This document shows positions 25,193 to 34,216 of a stretch of DNA of 64,000 nt, one piece after another. The position numbers and the translations under genes were made by a program. Under the pieces are notes generated by a model that worked only from the letters and a program-made list of their open reading frames with translations, ran no database searches and was not told the origin of the DNA. The stretch comes from Methylobacterium sp. CB376 (GTDB lineage: Bacteria; Pseudomonadota; Alphaproteobacteria; Rhizobiales; Beijerinckiaceae). How positions within the stretch are numbered: position 1 is the stretch's first letter; the number at the start of each line of letters is the position of its first letter. The stretch is taken from positions 2,418,001 to 2,482,000 of the forward strand of contig NZ_CP121648.1 in the NCBI RefSeq assembly GCF_029714205.1, read 5' to 3'.

Positions 25193-28153
25193 ATGGCACG
25201 CCAGGACGCGAACGAAACCCTTCTCGGCACCTCGTTCCTCTACGGGGCGAACGCCGCCTACATCGAGGACCTCTACGCGGCCTACACGAAGGATCCGAAC
25301 TCCGTCGATCCGGAGTGGCGGAGCTTCTTCGCCGGCCTGAAGGAGGAGAAGGCCATCGTCGTCAAGAACGCCGAGGGGGCGTCCTGGACGAAGCCGAACT
25401 GGCCGGTCGCCGCCAACGGCGAGCTGGTCTCGGCCCTCGACGGCAACTGGTCGACCCTGGAGAAGGCGGTCGGCGACAAGATCAAGTCCCGCGCCGAGGC
25501 CAAGGGCGCGCCGATTGCACCGGCCGACGTGCAGCAGGCGACCAAGGATTCCGTGCGCGCGATCATGCTGATCCGCGCCTACCGCATGCGCGGCCACCTG
25601 CACGCCAAGCTCGACCCGCTCGGCCTGCAGCTGCGCGGCGACCACGAGGAGCTGCACCCGCAGCATTACGGGTTCACGGACGCCGATTACGACCGGCCGA
25701 TCTTCCTCGACAACGTGCTGGGCCTCGAATTCTCGACGATCCGCGAGATCGTCGCGATCCTGCGGCGCACCTACTGCCAGACGCTCGGCGTCGAGTTCAT
25801 GCACATCTCCGACCCCGAGGAGAAGGCCTGGATCCAGGAGCGCATCGAGGGCAAGGACAAGGAGATCTCCTTCACCGAGCAGGGCAGGCGGGCCATCCTC
25901 AACAAGCTCATCGAGGCGGAGGGCTTCGAGAAGTTCCTCGACCTCAAGTACACGGGCACCAAGCGCTTCGGCCTCGACGGCTCCGAGGCGATGGTCCCGG
26001 CGCTGGAGCAGATCATCAAGCGCGGCGGCGCGCTCGGCGTGAAGGAGATCGTGGTCGGCATGGCCCATCGCGGCCGGCTGAACGTGCTCGCCAACGTGAT
26101 GAGCAAGCCGTTCCGGGCGATCTTCCACGAGTTCAAGGGCGGCTCGGCCTCGCCGGAGGAGGTCGAGGGGTCGGGCGACGTGAAGTACCACCTCGGCGCG
26201 TCGAGCGACCGCAGCTTCGACGGCAACGGCGTCCACCTGTCGCTCACCGCCAACCCGTCGCACCTGGAGATCGTCGATCCGGTCGTGCTCGGCAAGGTCC
26301 GCGCCAAGCAGGACCAGCACAACGACGCGCCCGACCAGCGCACCTCGGTGCTGCCGCTCCTCATCCACGGCGACGCCGCCTTCGCGGGCCAGGGCGTGGT
26401 GGCGGAGTGCCTCGGCCTCTCGGGGCTGAAGGGCCACCGCACCGGCGGCTCGATCCACTTCATCATCAACAACCAGATCGGCTTCACCACCGATCCGCGC
26501 TTCTCGCGCTCCTCGCCCTATCCGTCCGACGTCGCCAAGATGGTCGAGGCGCCGATCTTCCACTGCAACGGCGACGACCCCGAGGCCGTGGTCTTCGCCG
26601 CCAAGGTCGCGACCGAGTACCGGCAGAAGTTCCACAAGCCGGTGGTCATCGACATGCTGTGCTACCGCCGCTTCGGCCACAACGAGGGCGACGAGCCGGC
26701 GTTCACGCAGCCGAAGATGTACAAGATCATCCGCAAGCACCCCTCGACGCTGGAGATCTACGGCAAGCGGCTGGTCGAGGCCGGGGCCGTCAAGGAGGCG
26801 GACCTCGAAGCCCGCAAGTCCGAGTTCCGGTCGACGCTCGACAGCGAGTTCGACGTCGCCAACGCCTACAAGGCCAACAAGGCGGATTGGCTCGACGGCC
26901 GCTGGTCGGGCCTGAAGTCGGTGCGCGAGGACGAGGACGACCCGCGCCGCGGCCGCACCGGCGTGCCGGCCGAGACCCTGCGCGAGATCGCCCGCCAGAT
27001 CACCAAGGTCCCGGCGAATTTCCGCCTCCACCGCACGATCCAGCGCTTCCTCGACAACCGCGCCAAGGCGATCGAGACCGGAGAGGGGCTCGACTGGGCG
27101 ACCGCCGAGGCCCTCGCCTACGGCTCGCTGCTGACCGAGCATCACCGGGTCCGGCTCTCCGGCCAGGACGTGGAGCGCGGCACCTTCTCGCAGCGCCACT
27201 CGGTGCTGATCGACCAGGAGACCGAGGAGCGCTACACGCCCCTCAACCACATCCGCGAGGGGCAGGCCCGCTACGAGGTCATCAACTCGATGCTCTCGGA
27301 GGAGGCGGTGCTCGGCTTCGAGTACGGCTACTCGCTCGCCGAGCCCAACGCCCTGGTACTGTGGGAGGCGCAGTTCGGCGACTTCGCCAACGGCGCGCAG
27401 GTCGTGATCGACCAGTTCATCTCCAGCGGCGAGCGCAAGTGGCTGCGCATGTCGGGTCTCGTGATGCTGCTGCCGCACGGCTACGAGGGCCAGGGGCCGG
27501 AGCATTCCTCGGCCCGGCTGGAGCGCTACCTGCAGCTCTGCGCCGAGGACAACATGCAGGTCGCCAACTGCACGACGCCCTCGAACTACTTCCACATCCT
27601 GCGCCGGCAGCTGAAGCGCGACTTCCGCAAGCCGCTCGTGCTGATGACCCCGAAGTCGCTCCTGCGCCACAAGCGCGCGGTGTCGCGGCTCGACGAACTC
27701 ACCGAGGGGTCGAGCTTCCACCGGGTGCTCTGGGACGATGCCGAGAAGACGCCGGACGGCATCAGGCTCGTCAAGGACGACAAGATCCGTCGCGTCGTGC
27801 TCTGCTCGGGCAAGGTCTACTACGACCTGTTCGAGGAGCGCGAGAAGCGGGGCATCAACGACGTCTACCTGATGCGCGTCGAGCAGCTCTACCCGTTCCC
27901 GCTGAAGTCGCTGGCCGGGGAGGTGTCGCGCTTCCGCAACGCCGAGGTGATCTGGTGTCAGGAGGAGCCCAAGAACATGGGCGCCTGGACCTTCGTCGAG
28001 CCCTATCTCGAGTGGGTCCTCAACCAGGCGGGCGTGGCCTCGAAGCGGCCGCGCTACGTCGGGCGCCCGGCCTCGGCCTCGACGGCGGTCGGCCTGATGT
28101 CGAAGCACATGGCTCAGCTCCAGGCCTTCCTCAACGAGGCCCTGGCGGTCTGA
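25193..28153 (+). CDS. sucA: 2-oxoglutarate dehydrogenase, E1 component
   Basis: A 986-residue thiamine-diphosphate decarboxylase of the 2-oxoglutarate dehydrogenase complex. The N-terminal SucB-binding segment is present (LLGTSFLYGANAAYIEDLY.. DPEWRSFF). Further motifs are MVPALEQIIKRG, GMAHRGRLNVLANVM, the ThDP motif HGDAAFAGQGVV..INNQIGFTT, CYRRFGHNEGDEP, and in the transketolase half VVIDQFISSGERKWLR and LLPHGYEGQGPEHSSARLERYLQLCAEDNMQ. Complete and of normal length. The ATG at 25193 has no strong Shine-Dalgarno but gives the canonical N-terminus. Confidence 0.96.
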   Translation: MARQDANETLLGTSFLYGANAAYIEDLYAAYTKDPNSVDPEWRSFFAGLKEEKAIVVKNAEGASWTKPNWPVAANGELVSALDGNWSTLEKAVGDKIKSRAEAKGAPIAPADVQQATKDSVRAIMLIRAYRMRGHLHAKLDPLGLQLRGDHEELHPQHYGFTDADYDRPIFLDNVLGLEFSTIREIVAILRRTYCQTLGVEFMHISDPEEKAWIQERIEGKDKEISFTEQGRRAILNKLIEAEGFEKFLDLKYTGTKRFGLDGSEAMVPALEQIIKRGGALGVKEIVVGMAHRGRLNVLANVMSKPFRAIFHEFKGGSASPEEVEGSGDVKYHLGASSDRSFDGNGVHLSLTANPSHLEIVDPVVLGKVRAKQDQHNDAPDQRTSVLPLLIHGDAAFAGQGVVAECLGLSGLKGHRTGGSIHFIINNQIGFTTDPRFSRSSPYPSDVAKMVEAPIFHCNGDDPEAVVFAAKVATEYRQKFHKPVVIDMLCYRRFGHNEGDEPAFTQPKMYKIIRKHPSTLEIYGKRLVEAGAVKEADLEARKSEFRSTLDSEFDVANAYKANKADWLDGRWSGLKSVREDEDDPRRGRTGVPAETLREIARQITKVPANFRLHRTIQRFLDNRAKAIETGEGLDWATAEALAYGSLLTEHHRVRLSGQDVERGTFSQRHSVLIDQETEERYTPLNHIREGQARYEVINSMLSEEAVLGFEYGYSLAEPNALVLWEAQFGDFANGAQVVIDQFISSGERKWLRMSGLVMLLPHGYEGQGPEHSSARLERYLQLCAEDNMQVANCTTPSNYFHILRRQLKRDFRKPLVLMTPKSLLRHKRAVSRLDELTEGSSFHRVLWDDAEKTPDGIRLVKDDKIRRVVLCSGKVYYDLFEEREKRGINDVYLMRVEQLYPFPLKSLAGEVSRFRNAEVIWCQEEPKNMGAWTFVEPYLEWVLNQAGVASKRPRYVGRPASASTAVGLMSKHMAQLQAFLNEALAV

Positions 28154-28172
28154 CCCTCCGAGGGCTCGCGCG

Positions 28173-28502
28173 ATGGCGTATTTCTTCTGCCGGCTGATCG
28201 CGCCCCGCGCGACGTTCCCGGCCGACATGACGCCGGAGGAGGGCGCCGCCATGCGGGCCCACGCCGCCCATTGGCGCGCCCTCGCGGAAGAGGGGAGGGC
28301 GGTCGCCTTCGGTCCCGTCCTCGACCCCGCGGGCGCCTGGGGCCTCGGCCTCCTCTGCGTCGCGGATGCGCAGGAGGCGCGCGCCGTCACCGAGGCCGAC
28401 CCGGTCGTGGCGGCCGGGCTCGGCTTCCGCACCGTGATCCACCCGATGCCGCAGCTCAGCCTCGGGCGCGCTGCGGCGCCCCACCCCGCACCCGCTGTCT
28501 GA
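28173..28502 (+). CDS. YciI-like protein
   Basis: A 109-residue dimeric alpha-beta (ferredoxin-like) protein of the YciI family. It has [32 protein letters not shown] with the conserved His, then [23 protein letters not shown] and the terminal [14 protein letters not shown]. Its function is unknown, and the family includes few characterised enzymes. It sits 19 bp after sucA and 32 bp before sucB, so it is co-transcribed with the dehydrogenase complex. The same small gene in this position is common in related bacteria (recollection, not checked). Confidence 0.8.
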   Translation: MAYFFCRLIAPRATFPADMTPEEGAAMRAHAAHWRALAEEGRAVAFGPVLDPAGAWGLGLLCVADAQEARAVTEADPVVAAGLGFRTVIHPMPQLSLGRAAAPHPAPAV

Positions 28503-28534
28503 AAGAGGAGGCGCCCCGTCCGGGGCGCGATGCC

Positions 28535-29789
28535 ATGGCCACCGAAATCCGCGTCCCGACCCTGGGCGAGTCCGTGAACGAGGCCACGATCGGCCGCTGG
28601 TTCAAGAAGCCGGGCGACACCGTGAAGGCCGACGAGCCGCTGGTCGAGCTCGAGACCGACAAGGTGACGCTCGAGGTCAACGCCCCGGCCGCCGGCAAGC
28701 TCGGCGACATCGTCGCCAAGGACGGCGAGACCGTCGAGCCCGGCGCGCTCCTCGGCTCGATCGTCGAGGGCGCCGGCAACGGCGCGGCCGAGGCCGCCCC
28801 CGCCCCGAAGGCGGCCCCGGCGCCCGCCGCGGCCCCGGCCCAGACCTCCTCGGCCTCCTACGGCAGCCACGGCGACGCCGCCCCCCGGCGCCCGCGCCGC
28901 CCAGGACCACGGCCCGGCGGTGGCCCGCCTCGCCCAGGAGACCGGCGTCGACCCCGCCTCCCTGCAGGGCAGCGGCAAGGACGGCCGCGTGACCAAGGGC
29001 GACATGCTGGCGGCGGCCTCCGGCGCCGCGGCCCCGGCCCCGGCGCCCCTGCCGCAGGTCGCCCGCGCCCCCTCGGCGCCCGACGACGCCGCGCGCGAGG
29101 AGCGCGTGCGGATGACCAAGCTGCGCCAGACCATCGCCCGCCGGCTCAAGGACGCGCAGAACATCGCCGCCATGCTGACGACGTTCAACGACGTCGACAT
29201 GAGCGCCGTCATGGCCCTGCGCCAGCAGTACAAGGACGTCTTCGAGAAGAAGCACGGCACCAAGCTCGGCTTCATGGGCTTCTTCACCAAGGCGGTGATC
29301 CAGGCCCTGAAGGACGTGCCGGCCGTGAACGCCGAGATCGACGGTCAGGATATCGTCTACAAGAACTACTACCACATCGGCATCGCGGTCGGGACCGACA
29401 AGGGCCTGGTCGTGCCGGTGGTGCGCGACGCCGACAACCTGTCGATCGCCGGCATCGAGAAGACGATCGCGAATTTCGGCCGCAAGGCGCGCGACGGCAA
29501 GCTCTCGATCGACGAGATGCAGGGCGGCACCTTCACGATCACCAATGGCGGCATCTACGGCTCGCTGATGTCGACGCCGATCCTGAACGCGCCGCAATCG
29601 GGCATCCTCGGCATGCACCGCATCGAGGAGCGGCCGGTGGTGCGCGGCGGCAAGATCGAGGCGCGGCCGATGATGTACCTCGCCCTGTCCTACGATCACC
29701 GGATCGTCGACGGGAAGGAGGCCGTGACCTTCCTGGTGCGGGTCAAGGAGGCACTGGAGGATCCGGCGCGGCTCGTGCTCGACCTCTGA
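28535..29789 (+). pseudogene. sucB: 2-oxoglutarate dehydrogenase E2 (dihydrolipoyl succinyltransferase), frameshifted
   Basis: Two overlapping frames together encode a complete E2. The first frame, from ATG 28535, holds the lipoyl domain ([21 protein letters not shown], lipoyl-Lys in [11 protein letters not shown]) and the Ala/Pro linker. The second frame holds the E1/E3-binding domain ([28 protein letters not shown]) and the catalytic domain ([15 protein letters not shown], active-site [11 protein letters not shown], end LVLDL). The switch is explained by one extra C in the C6 run at 28881-28886; with five Cs the linker reads [16 protein letters not shown] and a 417-residue protein results. 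The TCA cycle needs this enzyme, so a sequencing or assembly error is likelier than a true lesion, but the sequence as given is broken. Confidence 0.9.
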
Positions 29790-29883
29790 TCGGAACCAGC
29801 GGCGCGACGGCGAACCCCTCCCCGGCCGGGAGGGGATCCCGCGCCCGGCCGCGGCCGGAGGCGGGGAGGCGGAAGGACCGGGC

Positions 29884-30630
29884 ATGATGGACAAGGTGTT
29901 GGTCGTCACCGGAGGCAGCCGCGGGATCGGGCGGGCGGTGTCCCTGCTCGCCGCGCGGCGCGGCTGGGCCGTCTGCCTCTCCTACGTGGCGAACGCGGAG
30001 GCGGCGGACGCGGTCGTGCGCGAGATCGAGGCGTCCGGCGGCCGGGCGCTCGCGGTGCGCAGCGACGTCGCGGTCGAGGCGGAGGTGGCCGCCCTGTTCG
30101 AGGCGGCGGACCGGCTCGGGCCCCTCGGCGGGCTCGTCAACAACGCGGGCGTCGTCGACCACCCGGCCCGCGTCGAGGACATGACGGCCGCCCGCCTGAC
30201 CCGGATGATGGCGACGAACGTCGTCGGCTCCTTCCTCTGCGCCGCCCAGGCCGTGCGGCGGATGTCGACCAAGCGCGGCGGGCGGGGCGGCGCCATCGTC
30301 AACCTGTCCTCGGTGGCGGCGCGCCTCGGCGCCCCCCACCAGTACGTCGATTACGCGGCCTCGAAGGGCGCCATCGACACCTTCACGACCGGCCTCGCGG
30401 TCGAGGTCGCCGAGGAGGGGATCCGCGTCAACGCGGTGGCGCCGGGGCTGATCGACACCGAGATCCACGCCAGCGGCGGGCAGCCGGACCGGGCCCATCG
30501 CCTCGCCCCCTCGGTGCCGATGCGGCGCGTCGGCACGGCGGAGGAGATCGCCGCGCCGATCCTCTGGCTGCTCTCCGACGAGGCCTCCTACACGACCGGC
30601 ACCATCGTCACGGTCTCGGGCGGCCGCTGA
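29884..30630 (+). CDS. SDR family oxidoreductase within the TCA operon
   Basis: A 248-residue classical short-chain dehydrogenase: [20 protein letters not shown] (cofactor loop), [21 protein letters not shown] (Ser), [14 protein letters not shown] (Tyr/Lys) and [13 protein letters not shown]. It resembles glucose 1-dehydrogenase or 3-oxoacyl reductase-like SDRs; the substrate is unknown. GGAAGG lies 10 bases before ATG 29884 (a second ATG follows immediately). It is inserted between sucB and lpdA on the same strand, so presumably co-transcribed. Confidence 0.85.
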   Translation: MMDKVLVVTGGSRGIGRAVSLLAARRGWAVCLSYVANAEAADAVVREIEASGGRALAVRSDVAVEAEVAALFEAADRLGPLGGLVNNAGVVDHPARVEDMTAARLTRMMATNVVGSFLCAAQAVRRMSTKRGGRGGAIVNLSSVAARLGAPHQYVDYAASKGAIDTFTTGLAVEVAEEGIRVNAVAPGLIDTEIHASGGQPDRAHRLAPSVPMRRVGTAEEIAAPILWLLSDEASYTTGTIVTVSGGR

Positions 30631-30703
30631 ATCCTCCCCTCCTTCCTCCGATGCCGGCCCGGCGCCCCCACGGCGCCGCCGGCCCACTTGCGGGTTCTCG
30701 ACC

Positions 30704-32104
30704 ATGTCCTACGATCTCGTCGTCATCGGCACCGGCCCCGGCGGCTACGTCTGCGCCCTCCGCGCGGCGCAGCTCGGCCTCAAGACCGCCGTGGTGGAGA
30801 AGCGGGCGGCCCACGGCGGCACCTGCCTGAACGTCGGCTGCATCCCGTCCAAGGCGCTGCTCCACGCCTCCGAGGCCTTCGAGGAGACGACGAAGCACCT
30901 GCCGGTGCTCGGCATCACGGTCGGCCAGCCGCAGCTCGACCTCGCCCGGATGATGGCCTTCAAGCAGGAGGGCGTGGACGGCAACACCAAGGGCGTCGCC
31001 TACCTGCTCAAGAAGAACGGGGTCGAGAGCTTCCAGGGCGTCGGGCGCCTCGCCGGGGCGGGCCGGGTCGAGGTGCGCTCCGAGGACGGCGGCAACCACC
31101 TGCTGGAGACCCGGAACATCGTCATCGCCACCGGCTCGGACGTGGCGAACCTGCCGGGCGTGACCATCGACGAGGAGGTGGTGGTCTCCTCGACGGGCGC
31201 CCTCGACCTCAAGGCGGTGCCGGAGAGGCTCCTGATCATCGGGGCGGGCGTGATCGGCCTCGAACTCGGCTCGGTCTGGCGCCGCCTCGGCTCGCAGGTG
31301 ACGGTGGTCGAGTATCTCGACCGCATCCTGCCCGGCATGGACGGGGAGGTCGGCAAGCAGTTCCAGCGCATCCTGGAGAAGCAGGGCGTGACGTTCCGCC
31401 TCTCCTCGAAGGTGACCGGGGTCGAGCGCACCAACGCGGGCGCCAAGGTCACGGTGGAGCCGGCGGCCGGCGGCGCGGCCGAGGCCCTGGAGGCCGACGT
31501 GGTCCTGGTGGCGATCGGCCGCGTGCCCTACACGGCCGGCCTCGGCCTCGACACGGTCGGCGTGCAGGTCGACAACAAGGGCCGCATCCTCACCGACAAC
31601 CACTACGCCACGAACGTCACCGGCATCTACGCGATCGGCGACGTGATCGCCGGGCCGATGCTGGCCCACAAGGCGGAGGACGAGGGCGTCGCGGTGGCGG
31701 AGATCCTCGCCGGCAAGGCGGGCCACGTGAATTACGGCGTGATCCCGAACGTGGTCTACACCACGCCGGAGGTCGCCTCGGTCGGCAAGTCCGAGGAGGA
31801 GCTCAAGACGGACGGGATCGCCTACAAGACCGGCAAGTTCCCCTTCACGGCCAACGGCCGCGCCAAGGTCAACCACACCACGGACGGGTTCGTGAAGGTG
31901 CTGGCCGACGCCAAGACCGACCGGGTCCTCGGCGTGCACATCGTCGGGCCGGAGGCGGGCAACCTGATCATGGAGGTGGCCGTGGCGATGGAGTTCGGCG
32001 CCTCCTCGGAGGACATCGCCCGCACCTGCCACGCGCACCCGACCCTCACCGAGGCGGTGAAGGAGGCGGCCCTCGCCGTGGAGAAGCGCGCCCTGCACAT
32101 GTGA
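30704..32104 (+). CDS. lpdA: dihydrolipoyl dehydrogenase (E3)
   Basis: A 466-residue FAD disulfide oxidoreductase that reoxidises the lipoyl group of the E2 subunit. Motifs are FAD loop VVIGTGPGGYVCALRAAQLG, redox disulfide GGTCLNVGCIPSKALLHASE, NAD loop LIIGAGVIGLELGSVWRRLG, the FAD-binding ATNVTGIYAIGD and the active-site CHAHPTLTEA near the C-terminus. Complete. It is the last gene of the operon; its stop codon lies inside a 36-nt palindrome shared with convergent aroB. Confidence 0.95.
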   Translation: MSYDLVVIGTGPGGYVCALRAAQLGLKTAVVEKRAAHGGTCLNVGCIPSKALLHASEAFEETTKHLPVLGITVGQPQLDLARMMAFKQEGVDGNTKGVAYLLKKNGVESFQGVGRLAGAGRVEVRSEDGGNHLLETRNIVIATGSDVANLPGVTIDEEVVVSSTGALDLKAVPERLLIIGAGVIGLELGSVWRRLGSQVTVVEYLDRILPGMDGEVGKQFQRILEKQGVTFRLSSKVTGVERTNAGAKVTVEPAAGGAAEALEADVVLVAIGRVPYTAGLGLDTVGVQVDNKGRILTDNHYATNVTGIYAIGDVIAGPMLAHKAEDEGVAVAEILAGKAGHVNYGVIPNVVYTTPEVASVGKSEEELKTDGIAYKTGKFPFTANGRAKVNHTTDGFVKVLADAKTDRVLGVHIVGPEAGNLIMEVAVAMEFGASSEDIARTCHAHPTLTEAVKEAALAVEKRALHM

Positions 32105-32138
32105 TCCGGGATCCGGTTGATCAACCGGATCCCGGATC
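32103..32138. terminator. 36-nt perfect palindrome at convergent lpdA/aroB ends
   Basis: The half-sequence GATCCGGGATCCGGTTGA is followed directly by its exact reverse complement. The element starts within the lpdA stop codon (32102-32104) and ends within the aroB stop codon (32137-32139), so it fills the entire gap between the two genes. It should act as a bidirectional terminator or transcript-end stabiliser. Confidence 0.85.
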
Positions 32139-33252
32139 AGCCCCTCATCTCCTCCGCCAGGAAGTCCCGCACACGCTCCGGGTCGATGCCGGGCGCGATG
32201 AAGCTCTGGCCGATCCCCCGGGCCAGGATGAAGGTCAGGGCGCCGTCGCGCACCTTCTTGTCCTGACGCATGGCGTCGAGCAGCTCCTCGGCCGTGCCGC
32301 AGCCGCCCGGCACCTGCCGCAGGGTGGTCGGCAGGCCCGCGAGGGCGAGGTGGTTGGCCACCCGCCCCGCATCCTGGCCCGGGCAGAGGCCGAGCCGGGC
32401 CGAGAACCGGAAGGCCAGCGCGAGGCCGATCGCCACCGCCTCGCCGTGGACGAGCCGGGCCGAGTCGTAGCGGGTCAGGCGCTCGAGGGCGTGCCCGAAG
32501 GTGTGGCCGAGATTCAGGAGCGCCCGCTCCCCGTCCTCGCGCTCGTCGCGCACCACGACGCCGGCCTTGGCCCGGCAGCAGGAGGCCACCGCCTCGTCCC
32601 GGGCCGGCCCGCCGGCGAAGATCTCGGCGAAATGCGCCTCGCACCAGCCGAAAAAGCCCGGGTCGTCGATCAGCCCGTACTTGGCAACCTCGGCGTAGCC
32701 CGCCCGCATCTCGCGGGGCGAGAGCGTGTCGAGGGCGGCGGTGTCGGCGAGGACCAGGCTCGGCTGGTGGAAGGCGCCGATCAGGTTCTTGCCGTGGGGC
32801 GAGTTGATCCCGGTCTTGCCGCCGACCGAGGAATCGACCTGGGCGAGCAGCGTCGTCGGTGCCTGCACGAAGCGCACGCCCCGCCGCAGGACCGCCGCCG
32901 CGAAGCCCGCGAGGTCGCCCACCACCCCGCCGCCGAGCGCCAGGACGAGGTCGCCCCGCTCGATCCGGTGGGTGAGGAGCGCGTCGCACACCTGCGTGAA
33001 GCAGGGAAAGCTCTTCGAGCCCTCGCCCGGCGGCACCGTGATCAGCACGGCGCGCAGGCCCGCCTCCCGCAGGGAGGCCAGCACCGCCTCCCCGTAGAGG
33101 CCGGCCACGGTGGCGTCGCTCACCACCGCCACGGCCCGGGCGCCCAGGTCGGCGCAGTGGCGCCCGACCGCGGCCAGGAGGCCGCGGCCGACCAGGATGT
33201 CGTAGGCGCGCCCGCCGTCGAGGGGCACGCGGACCGTGCGGGGGGCGCTCAT
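32137..33252 (-). CDS. aroB: 3-dehydroquinate synthase
   Basis: A 371-residue NAD- and metal-dependent synthase, second step of the shikimate pathway. Motifs are PPGEGSKSF, DLVLALGGGVVGDLAGFAAA, the metal-site region PTTLLAQVDSSVGGKTGINSPHGKNLIGAFHQP, EVAKYGLIDDPGFF, and the metal-binding LNLGHTFGHALE and LVHGEAVAIGL. Full length. Its start overlaps the aroK stop by four bases. Confidence 0.95.
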   Translation of the reverse strand: MSAPRTVRVPLDGGRAYDILVGRGLLAAVGRHCADLGARAVAVVSDATVAGLYGEAVLASLREAGLRAVLITVPPGEGSKSFPCFTQVCDALLTHRIERGDLVLALGGGVVGDLAGFAAAVLRRGVRFVQAPTTLLAQVDSSVGGKTGINSPHGKNLIGAFHQPSLVLADTAALDTLSPREMRAGYAEVAKYGLIDDPGFFGWCEAHFAEIFAGGPARDEAVASCCRAKAGVVVRDEREDGERALLNLGHTFGHALERLTRYDSARLVHGEAVAIGLALAFRFSARLGLCPGQDAGRVANHLALAGLPTTLRQVPGGCGTAEELLDAMRQDKKVRDGALTFILARGIGQSFIAPGIDPERVRDFLAEEMRG

Positions 33253-33854
33253 TGGGCGGCGACGCTCCGGAGCGAGGGATCGCCCTGGAAATGGGTGTCG
33301 AGGGCTTCGAGCACGTCCTGCACCACCCGGTCGTGCGAGACGTCCCGGGACAGCACCACCACGTCGGCGCTGCCGTAGACGGGGTGGCGGAGGTCCATGA
33401 GGCGGCGCATGGTTCCTTCGGGATCCTCGTTCTGCAGGAGAGGCCGGCCCGGCCGCTTGCGCACCCGCCGCATCAGCACGTCGAGTTCCGCCTTCAGCCA
33501 GACCGAGACGCCGGCCTCCGCGATGCGGCGGCGCGTCTCGGGGCGCATGAAGGCGCCGCCACCGGTCGCCAGCACCATCGGCCCGTCGCGCAGCAGGCGC
33601 GCGATCACCCGCTCCTCGCCGTCGCGGAAGCTCGTCTCGCCGTAGATCGCGAAGATGTCCGCGATGGTGAGGCCCGCCGCCGCCTCGATCTCGTGGTCGG
33701 CGTCCATGAAGATCATGCCGAGCCGCCCGGCCAGCCGCCGGCCGACCGTGCTCTTGCCGGCTCCCATCAATCCGACGAGGACGATCGAGCGCTGCCCGAG
33801 CCCGCGGCGCACGCGGGCCTCGATCGTCTCGTCCGGGGAGGATGGCTCAATCAT
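33249..33854 (-). CDS. aroK: shikimate kinase
   Basis: A 201-residue kinase phosphorylating shikimate at the 3-position. Walker A is GLMGAGKSTVGRRLAGRLG (~29-47). The shikimate-binding DADHEIEAAAGLTIADIFAIYGE and ATGGGAFMRPETR (GGG motif) follow, with the lid KRPGRPLLQNEDP. A ~20-residue N-terminal extension (MIEPSSPDETIEARVRRG) is usual in alphaproteobacteria. It is transcribed with aroB, with translational coupling. Confidence 0.94.
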   Translation of the reverse strand: MIEPSSPDETIEARVRRGLGQRSIVLVGLMGAGKSTVGRRLAGRLGMIFMDADHEIEAAAGLTIADIFAIYGETSFRDGEERVIARLLRDGPMVLATGGGAFMRPETRRRIAEAGVSVWLKAELDVLMRRVRKRPGRPLLQNEDPEGTMRRLMDLRHPVYGSADVVVLSRDVSHDRVVQDVLEALDTHFQGDPSLRSVAAQ

Positions 33855-33885
33855 GCGGCGTTCTTAGCGTGTTTTGCGGGCGGCG

Positions 33886-33939
33886 GGAAACGCGGGACAT
33901 TGCCGGTTCGGGCAGGGGCGCAACAGGCGCCGCGTTTCC
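33886..33939. promoter_or_regulatory. inverted repeat upstream of aroK
   Basis: GGAAACGCGG (33886-33895) and its exact complement CCGCGTTTCC (33930-33939) are separated by 34 bp in the 209-bp divergent region between aroK and the small membrane gene. Symmetry and position suit a regulator site or an mRNA hairpin. Nothing more specific can be said. Confidence 0.3.
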
Positions 33940-34063
33940 ACCGCGGCCCACAGGAGGGTCCCCTTGCCACCGGCCCCGGTGCATGGTCGAACCGTGCCGC
34001 ACTGCAACCGCAAAGACGCGTCACGCCGCGCCGACATCCGAACCCCAGCGAGGCCCGCCCGAC

Positions 34064-34216
34064 GTGCCGACCCTCTTCCGCTTCCTGGCCATCGCGGCGA
34101 TCCTGGCCGGGCTCGTGTTCGCGGCCTTGTTCGCGCTCGCCACCTTCGTCGAGCCGACGCCCCGGGAGATCACCGTGACGATCCCGAGTTCGAAGCTCCA
34201 GCCCGCGAACCGATGA
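34064..34216 (+). CDS. small single-span membrane protein upstream of xerD
   Basis: A 50-residue protein: a short N-terminus, one hydrophobic helix (FRFLAIAAILAGLVFAALFA) and a periplasmic-looking tail (EPTPREITVTIPSSKLQPANR). Function unknown. It starts with GTG, with GCGAGG about ten bases upstream, and its stop overlaps the xerD start (ATGA), which strongly supports that it is translated. I recall similar small proteins before xerD in related genomes, but this was not checked. Confidence 0.7.
   Translation: MPTLFRFLAIAAILAGLVFAALFALATFVEPTPREITVTIPSSKLQPANR

Noticed and set aside
28881..28886. Programmed ribosomal frameshifting in sucB
   Set aside because: No stimulatory hairpin or conserved slippery heptamer is evident, and the family has no known programmed shift; kept only as a remote alternative to an assembly error.
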